Source: CAYUZU01 sp964448675 (GTDB taxonomy: Bacteria; Planctomycetota; Phycisphaerae; UBA1845; Fen-1342). Taken from it: 64,000 nucleotides of DNA. Position 1 is the first letter of the stretch, and each line of letters starts with the position of its first letter. The notes under the pieces were generated by a model. That model was given only the letters and a program-made list of their open reading frames with translations. It had not been told where the DNA came from and ran no database searches. The DNA lies in the NCBI GenBank assembly GCA_964448675.1, contig CAYUZU010000011.1, positions 99,609 to 163,608 of the forward strand, read 5' to 3'. The position numbers and the translations under genes are program-made. Below are positions 59,596-64,000 of this stretch, one piece after another.

Positions 59596-60546
59596 ATGAA
59601 TGGGAACGGCAACAAGTTGGCAGTGTTGGGGACGACCTTGGTCGCGACGATCGCGATCGCTTCCACCGCCTACGGGCAGTGCTCCTCCGGGAAGGCCACC
59701 GCACGGCAGGCCTCCAATGACAAACCGAGCAAGGATATCGTGCAGACCGCGGTTGGCGCGGGCTCGTTCAACACGCTCGTCGCCGCCTTGAAGGAGGCGG
59801 AACTGGTTGAGGCGCTGCAGGGGAAGGGCCCCTTCACCGTCTTCGCGCCGACCGATGAGGCCTTCGCCAAGCTGCCCAAGGGCACCGTCGAGAAGCTCCT
59901 CAAGCCGGAGAACCGCAAGCAGCTGCAGGCGATCCTGACCTACCACGTCGTGCCCGGCAAGTTGGACGCCAAGCACGTGATCAAGCGCAACGGCGCGAAC
60001 ACGCTCAACGGCCAGCGTCTCGATTTCTCGATGCACAAGAAGAACGTGATGATCGACAGTGCCAGGGTGGTGAAAGCCGACATCGAGACGAGCAATGGTG
60101 TGATCCACGTGATTGACACCGTCATGCTCCCCAGCGCCGAGAACCTGGTTGAGACCGCAGCGAGTGCGAAGCAGTTCACCACCCTGCTCATCGCCGCCAA
60201 GAAGGCCGGGCTGGCCGACGCGCTGGCGGGTGAGGGCCCGTTCACCATCTTCGCCCCGACCGATGAGGCGTTCGCCAAGCTCCCGGAGGGGACGATCGAG
60301 AAGCTGCTGCAGCCGGAGAACCGTGACCAGCTCGCGACCATCCTCAAGTACCACGTCGTCTCTGGACGCGTGTACTCCGATGCGGCAATCGAAGCGGGCC
60401 GGGCCGACACCCTGGCCGAGAAGGAAGTACGGATTCGCAACGGCGCCGGTGGCGTGACGATCAACGACGCCCAGGTGGTGCGTGCGGACCTTGATGCCTC
60501 CAACGGCGTGATCCACGTGATCGACCGCGTGATTCTGCCCAACTGA
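59596..60546 (+). CDS. Secreted protein with two FAS1 (fasciclin) domains
   Basis: The 316-residue protein has a signal peptide (LAVLGTTLVATIAIASTAYG) and two tandem FAS1 domains. Each contains FTVFAPTDEAFAKLP or FTIFAPTDEAFAKLP and a TYHVVPG or KYHVVSG segment, plus NGVIHVIDTVMLP or DRVILP. These adhesive domains are common in extracellular proteins of unknown ligand. GGGAG precedes the ATG by 7 nt. It is transcribed away from the CarH-like regulator and is followed by a DUF378 gene after 57 bp; both precede a terminator. Confidence 0.93.
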   Translation: MNGNGNKLAVLGTTLVATIAIASTAYGQCSSGKATARQASNDKPSKDIVQTAVGAGSFNTLVAALKEAELVEALQGKGPFTVFAPTDEAFAKLPKGTVEKLLKPENRKQLQAILTYHVVPGKLDAKHVIKRNGANTLNGQRLDFSMHKKNVMIDSARVVKADIETSNGVIHVIDTVMLPSAENLVETAASAKQFTTLLIAAKKAGLADALAGEGPFTIFAPTDEAFAKLPEGTIEKLLQPENRDQLATILKYHVVSGRVYSDAAIEAGRADTLAEKEVRIRNGAGGVTINDAQVVRADLDASNGVIHVIDRVILPN

Positions 60547-60603
60547 GGCGTACCCGGCCGTACGGATTAAAAACAACGAAAGCTCAACAAGAGGAGATAA
60601 GCA

Positions 60604-60828
60604 ATGAGAACGCTCGACATTATCGCAGCTGTGCTGCTCGTGGTTGGTGGCCTCAACTGGGGCCTGTGGGGATTGCTGGAGTTTGACCTGGTGGCGGCCA
60701 TTTTCGGCGGCAACACGACGATGCTGGCCAAGGTCGTCTACACGCTCGTCGGCCTCGCCGCGGTGTACCAGGCGGCTTCCGTGAAGGCCATTCAGAAGCG
60801 CTGGAACGTCCGCATGGCGACGGCGTAA
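60604..60828 (+). CDS. DUF378-family membrane protein
   Basis: The 74-residue protein has the DUF378 signature: IIAAVLLVVGGLNWGLWGLLEFDLVAAIFGG in the first helix pair and AKVVYTLVGLAAVYQA in the second. Function unknown. GAGGAG precedes the ATG by 8 nt. It follows the FAS1 gene on the same strand and ends at a strong terminator. Confidence 0.9.
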   Translation: MRTLDIIAAVLLVVGGLNWGLWGLLEFDLVAAIFGGNTTMLAKVVYTLVGLAAVYQAASVKAIQKRWNVRMATA

Positions 60829-60875
60829 GGCGCGAGCATCGCACGCAGATGCGCAACAGCATTGCGCTGCCCCCC

Positions 60876-60914
60876 GGAGCGCCCGCGGCCCACGTCGCGG
60901 GTTGCTCCTTTTTT
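60876..60914 (+). terminator. Rho-independent terminator after DUF378
   Basis: GGAGC, CCCGCG, CGCGGG and GCTCC form a two-part stem of about 11 bp followed by six T residues. Confidence 0.8.
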
Positions 60915-60989
60915 CATGAACACGCCGGGAGTCCTTTCCGCCGCGGCGCCCGGCTCATACGATCCGCGTAGCCGACGGGAGATGCTGCC

Positions 60990-62495
60990 ATGACCGCTCC
61001 CTCTTCTCATCCAGTTCCGCAGCGCGTGCTCGTGACCGGTGCGACGGGGTATGTCGGCGGGCGCCTTGTGCCACGCCTGCTCGAGGCGGGCTTTCAAGTG
61101 CGGTGCCTGGCTCGCAGTGCCCGCAAGCTGGAAAGCCGGACATGGTCCCGCGCTGACCACGTCGAGATCGTCGAGGGCGACGCCGCCGACGAACGTGCCC
61201 TCGTCACGGCCATGCGCGGCTGTCATGCGGCGTATTACCTCATCCATTCGATGACGGCCGTCGGCCCCGGCTATCGTCAGCGCGACCGTGATCTCGCCGC
61301 GAGCTTTGCCCGCGCCGCCGCTGCCGCCGGCGTCCGGCGCATCATCTACCTCGGCGGCCTGGGCGAGATGGGCCCCGACCTCAGCGAGCACCTGACGTCG
61401 CGCCGCGAAACCGAGCAGGCCCTCGCCACCGGCCCGGTTTCGGTGACCGTGCTGCGGGCGGCCATGATCATTGGCAGCGGCTCAGCCTCGTTCGAGATTC
61501 TGCGCTATCTCGTCGAGCGCCTGCCGGTCATGATCACGCCGCGCTGGGTCCGCACCGAATGCCAGCCCATCGCCGTCCAGAATGTCCTGCATTACCTCGT
61601 CGCGTGCCTCACGAGCCCCGCGACCGTCGGTTGCACGCTCGACATCGGCGGCCCGCAGGTCGTGACCTATCACACGCTCATGGAAGAAATGGCCGCCGCC
61701 CGCGGCCTGCGCCGGCGCTGGATCATCCCCGTGCCCGTGCTCACGCCACGTCTGAGCTCGCTCTGGATCCACCTCGTCACGCCGATCAGTGCCCGCATCG
61801 CCCGACCGCTGGCCGAGGGGCTGCGCAACCGCGTCGTGTGTCGCGATGACGAAGCGCAGCGGCGCATGCCGCAGCGCCTCCTGACGGTGCGCGAATCGAT
61901 CGAGGCAGCCCTCGGCAACCTGCAGGCCGGCGCCGTCGAGACGGCCTGGAGCGACGCCGGTCCGATGCCGCACGATCCGGATTGGGCCGGCGGCACGACG
62001 TTCGTAGACCGGCGCCGTATCCGGATCGAAGCCGCCCCCGACGCCGTGTTTCGCGCGGTGTGCCGCATCGGCGGCGGGCGCGGCTACTACGCCGCCGACT
62101 GGCTCTGGCGGCTGCGCGGGTGGATGGATCGTCTCGCCGGCGGGCCGGGTCTGCGGCGCGGCCGGCGCGACCCCGAGCGCGTGGCTTATGGCGAGGCACT
62201 GGACTTCTGGCGCGTCACCGGCATCGAGCCGCCGCGCTGGCTCGAGCTGCGGGCCGAGATGAAACTCCCCGGCGTGGCCACGCTCGATTTCCGGGTGCAT
62301 GACGCCGCCGACGGCTGCGAACTGGTCCAGACGGCGCGCTTCCAGCCGAAGGGCCTCGTCGGCCTGGCCTACTGGTACGCGGTCCAGCCGCTGCACCACT
62401 ACGTGTTTCAGGGCATGCTCGCGGGCATCCGCGACGCCGCATTGCGGGACGAGCCCATCGCCGACGCACCGCAAGCGTCGGGGGTGTCGTCATGA
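60990..62495 (+). CDS. NAD(P)-dependent SDR-type protein with DUF2867-like C-terminus
   Basis: The 501-residue protein has an N-terminal atypical SDR domain (VLVTGATGYVGGRLVPRLLEAG) with IIYLGGLGEMGPDLSEHLTSR in place of the usual YxxxK pair. A C-terminal DUF2867-like domain begins near residue 340. Such proteins commonly lie beside photolyase genes and are assumed to be redox or lipid-related, but no reaction is known. Its stop overlaps the photolyase start (ATGA). It is probably part of the light-response set. Confidence 0.82.
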   Translation: MTAPSSHPVPQRVLVTGATGYVGGRLVPRLLEAGFQVRCLARSARKLESRTWSRADHVEIVEGDAADERALVTAMRGCHAAYYLIHSMTAVGPGYRQRDRDLAASFARAAAAAGVRRIIYLGGLGEMGPDLSEHLTSRRETEQALATGPVSVTVLRAAMIIGSGSASFEILRYLVERLPVMITPRWVRTECQPIAVQNVLHYLVACLTSPATVGCTLDIGGPQVVTYHTLMEEMAAARGLRRRWIIPVPVLTPRLSSLWIHLVTPISARIARPLAEGLRNRVVCRDDEAQRRMPQRLLTVRESIEAALGNLQAGAVETAWSDAGPMPHDPDWAGGTTFVDRRRIRIEAAPDAVFRAVCRIGGGRGYYAADWLWRLRGWMDRLAGGPGLRRGRRDPERVAYGEALDFWRVTGIEPPRWLELRAEMKLPGVATLDFRVHDAADGCELVQTARFQPKGLVGLAYWYAVQPLHHYVFQGMLAGIRDAALRDEPIADAPQASGVSS

Positions 62496-63919
62496 GAGCC
62501 CTCGTCTGGTTTCGGGCGGACTTGCGCTGTGACGACAATCGCGCGCTCTCCGCCGCCACGCATGCGGCAGATCGCGGTGTGCTGGGAGTCTTCCTGATCT
62601 GCGAGCAGCAGTGGCAGACACACGACTGGGCGGACATCAAGGTCGAGTTCCTGCTGCGCAACCTGGCCTGCCTGTCAGAACGCCTGAAGAAGCTGAAGAT
62701 CCCGCTGCTCATCCGCCGGACGCCGACCTTCGAAGGCGTCCCCGGCGTCTTGCTGGACCTGGTGCGCGAGCACGACTGCGACGCGCTGTACTTCAATCAC
62801 GAGTACGAGGTCAACGAGCAGCGCCGTGACGACGCGGTCAAGGACAAGCTTTGCCGCGCGGGCGTGCACGTGCAGGGTTTCCACGACCAGGCCATCGTGC
62901 CGCCCGGCGCGTTCCGCACCACCGAGGACCGCTTCTACACCGTGTTTACACCGTTCAAGCGCGCCTGGGCCGGCTACCTGGGCAACCATGCCGACCTGGC
63001 CACGCCGGTGCCGGATGCCCGGCCGCAAGCGCAGCTGAGCTGCGCGCCCGACACCGTGCCGGAATCGCTCGAGCGGTTTCACTTGGACCGCGGCCAGCCC
63101 GAGCGCTGGCCCGCGGGCGAAGGCGCGGCGCTGCGTGCGCTCACGACATTCGTCGAGCGGCGTATCCGCGACTACAAGGACGATCGCGACCAGCCCGCCT
63201 TGGCGGGTACCAGCCGCCTGTCCCCGTACCTCACGCTCGGCGTCCTGTCACCCCGGCGCTGCCTGGCGGACGCCCGCGAAGCCAACCGCGGGCAGCTCAC
63301 CAGCGGACGCGTCGGGCCGGCGACGTGGATCAGCGAGCTCGTCTGGCGCGAGTTTTACCGCCACGTGCTGGTCGGCTACCCGCGCGTTTCGATGCATCGC
63401 GCCTTCAAGGAACAGACCGAAGAGATTCCCTGGTCCGCCGACCAGGACCACTTCGCGGCCTGGTGCGCTGGTCGTACTGGCTTTCCGATCGTCGACGCGG
63501 GGATGCGCGAGCTCAACGCTACGGGGTGGATGCACAACCGTGCACGCATGATCGTCGCCATGTTCCTCACCAAGGACCTGCTCATCGACTGGCGCTGGGG
63601 CGAGCGCTACTTCATGCGCCACCTGGTCGACGGCGACTTGGCGAGCAATAACGGCGGCTGGCAGTGGTCCGCGTCGACGGGCACCGATGCCGCGCCGTAC
63701 TTCCGCCTCTTCAATCCGTACAGCCAGTCGAAGCGCTACGACCCCGAAGGTGAGTACATCCGCCAGTGGATCCCCGAACTCGCCGATGTGCCGGCCGCGG
63801 CCCTGCACGATCCCGACAAGCTTACCCCCGCGCTCCGTGAGCAGTGTGGCTACGCCGCGCCGCTCTGTGATCACGGTGCAGCGCGCGAGCGGGCCTTGGC
63901 GGTGTTCAAAGCCCTCTGA
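62492..63919 (+). CDS. phrB: Deoxyribodipyrimidine photolyase/cryptochrome family protein
   Basis: The 475-residue flavoprotein repairs pyrimidine dimers in light. ALVWFRADLRCDDNRAL starts the antenna domain. GTSRLSPYLTLGVLSPRRCL and NNGGWQWSASTGTDAAPYFRLFNPYSQSKRYDPEGEYIRQWIPEL form the FAD-binding and DNA-binding core of class I photolyases, with WQW and the Asn-Gly pair typical of CPD photolyase. It is translationally coupled to the SDR gene. A hairpin follows at 63952-63984. Confidence 0.94.
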   Translation: MRALVWFRADLRCDDNRALSAATHAADRGVLGVFLICEQQWQTHDWADIKVEFLLRNLACLSERLKKLKIPLLIRRTPTFEGVPGVLLDLVREHDCDALYFNHEYEVNEQRRDDAVKDKLCRAGVHVQGFHDQAIVPPGAFRTTEDRFYTVFTPFKRAWAGYLGNHADLATPVPDARPQAQLSCAPDTVPESLERFHLDRGQPERWPAGEGAALRALTTFVERRIRDYKDDRDQPALAGTSRLSPYLTLGVLSPRRCLADAREANRGQLTSGRVGPATWISELVWREFYRHVLVGYPRVSMHRAFKEQTEEIPWSADQDHFAAWCAGRTGFPIVDAGMRELNATGWMHNRARMIVAMFLTKDLLIDWRWGERYFMRHLVDGDLASNNGGWQWSASTGTDAAPYFRLFNPYSQSKRYDPEGEYIRQWIPELADVPAAALHDPDKLTPALREQCGYAAPLCDHGAARERALAVFKAL

Positions 63920-63951
63920 TTGCACCAGCCGTTGCGCTGCCGCGCAATGAA

Positions 63952-63984
63952 ACAGGCCGGCGATTGCGGGAATCGCCGGCCTGT
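63952..63984 (+). terminator. Hairpin downstream of photolyase gene
   Basis: ACAGGCCGGCGATT and its exact complement form a perfect 14-bp stem with a 5-nt loop (GCGGG). No T run follows within the window, so termination is likely but not certain. Confidence 0.6.
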
Positions 63985-64000
63985 CGTGTTACGCGGTTGT

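Overview
The window is 64 kb of high-GC bacterial chromosome with short gaps and many two- to four-gene runs joined by 4-bp ATGA or GTGA overlaps. Several lipobox proteins, a Tat-exported Gfo/Idh/MocA oxidoreductase, a PEP-CTERM-like protein, an exosortase inside a polysaccharide cluster and the codon bias together suggest a Planctomycetota or Phycisphaerae-like organism. That placement is inference; no rRNA or other marker gene is present. I saw no tRNA, rRNA, insertion sequence, phage gene or CRISPR array.

Layout. (1) 1-10.1 kb: a polytopic membrane protein, a PfkB sugar kinase, two lipoproteins (one with an alkaline-phosphatase-like fold), a VOC protein, an ABC-2 type permease and a PEP-CTERM-like secreted protein. 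(2) 10.5-13.8 kb: a lipoprotein of about 1,100 residues with PKD, BACON-like and repeated Ig-like modules and an unrecognised lower-GC C-terminus. (3) 13.8-40.3 kb: about 25 minus-strand genes forming one exopolysaccharide locus, read from 40.3 kb downwards. A NusG/RfaH-like antiterminator comes first, followed by a nucleotidyltransferase, a fused initiating sugar transferase, a Wzc-type tyrosine kinase, dTDP-rhamnose genes (rfbA, rfbB, rfbD and an rfbC-like gene), an exosortase with EpsI, a pyruvyl-transferase homologue, Wzx, an FrhB-like protein, Wzy, three GNAT/FemAB-type acyltransferases, two deacetylases, a methyltransferase, two GT2 enzymes and an Alg13/Alg14-like pair. (4) 41-58.5 kb: housekeeping and accessory genes, including an RlmI-like methyltransferase, an NhaC antiporter, hutI, a histidine phosphatase, a xylose-isomerase-like protein, an M61 peptidase, a PHP protein, an ACT protein, folD, DUF456 and several lipoproteins. 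(5) 58.5-63.9 kb: a CarH/LitR-like regulator divergent from a FAS1 (fasciclin) and DUF378 pair, then an SDR/DUF2867 protein and a photolyase, which looks like a light-response module.

How the parts fit. The EPS locus contains most of a Wzx/Wzy-type pathway: activated rhamnose supply, lipid-linked initiation, glycosyl transfer, decoration, flipping, polymerisation and Wzc control. Its embedded exosortase may anchor PEP-CTERM proteins such as the one at 8.6-9.3 kb. The antiterminator, preceded by a leader of about 360 nt, probably lets RNA polymerase read the 26-kb unit.

The most unusual signal is non-coding. Gaps throughout the window carry degenerate arrays with strict 7-nt (sometimes 8-nt) periodicity built from units such as TGATCAT and TTGCATT. 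Several run into flanking genes and supply their last codons and stop codon. A second repeat, an 88%-identical 33-bp hairpin element, occurs as direct copies on either side of the exosortase block.
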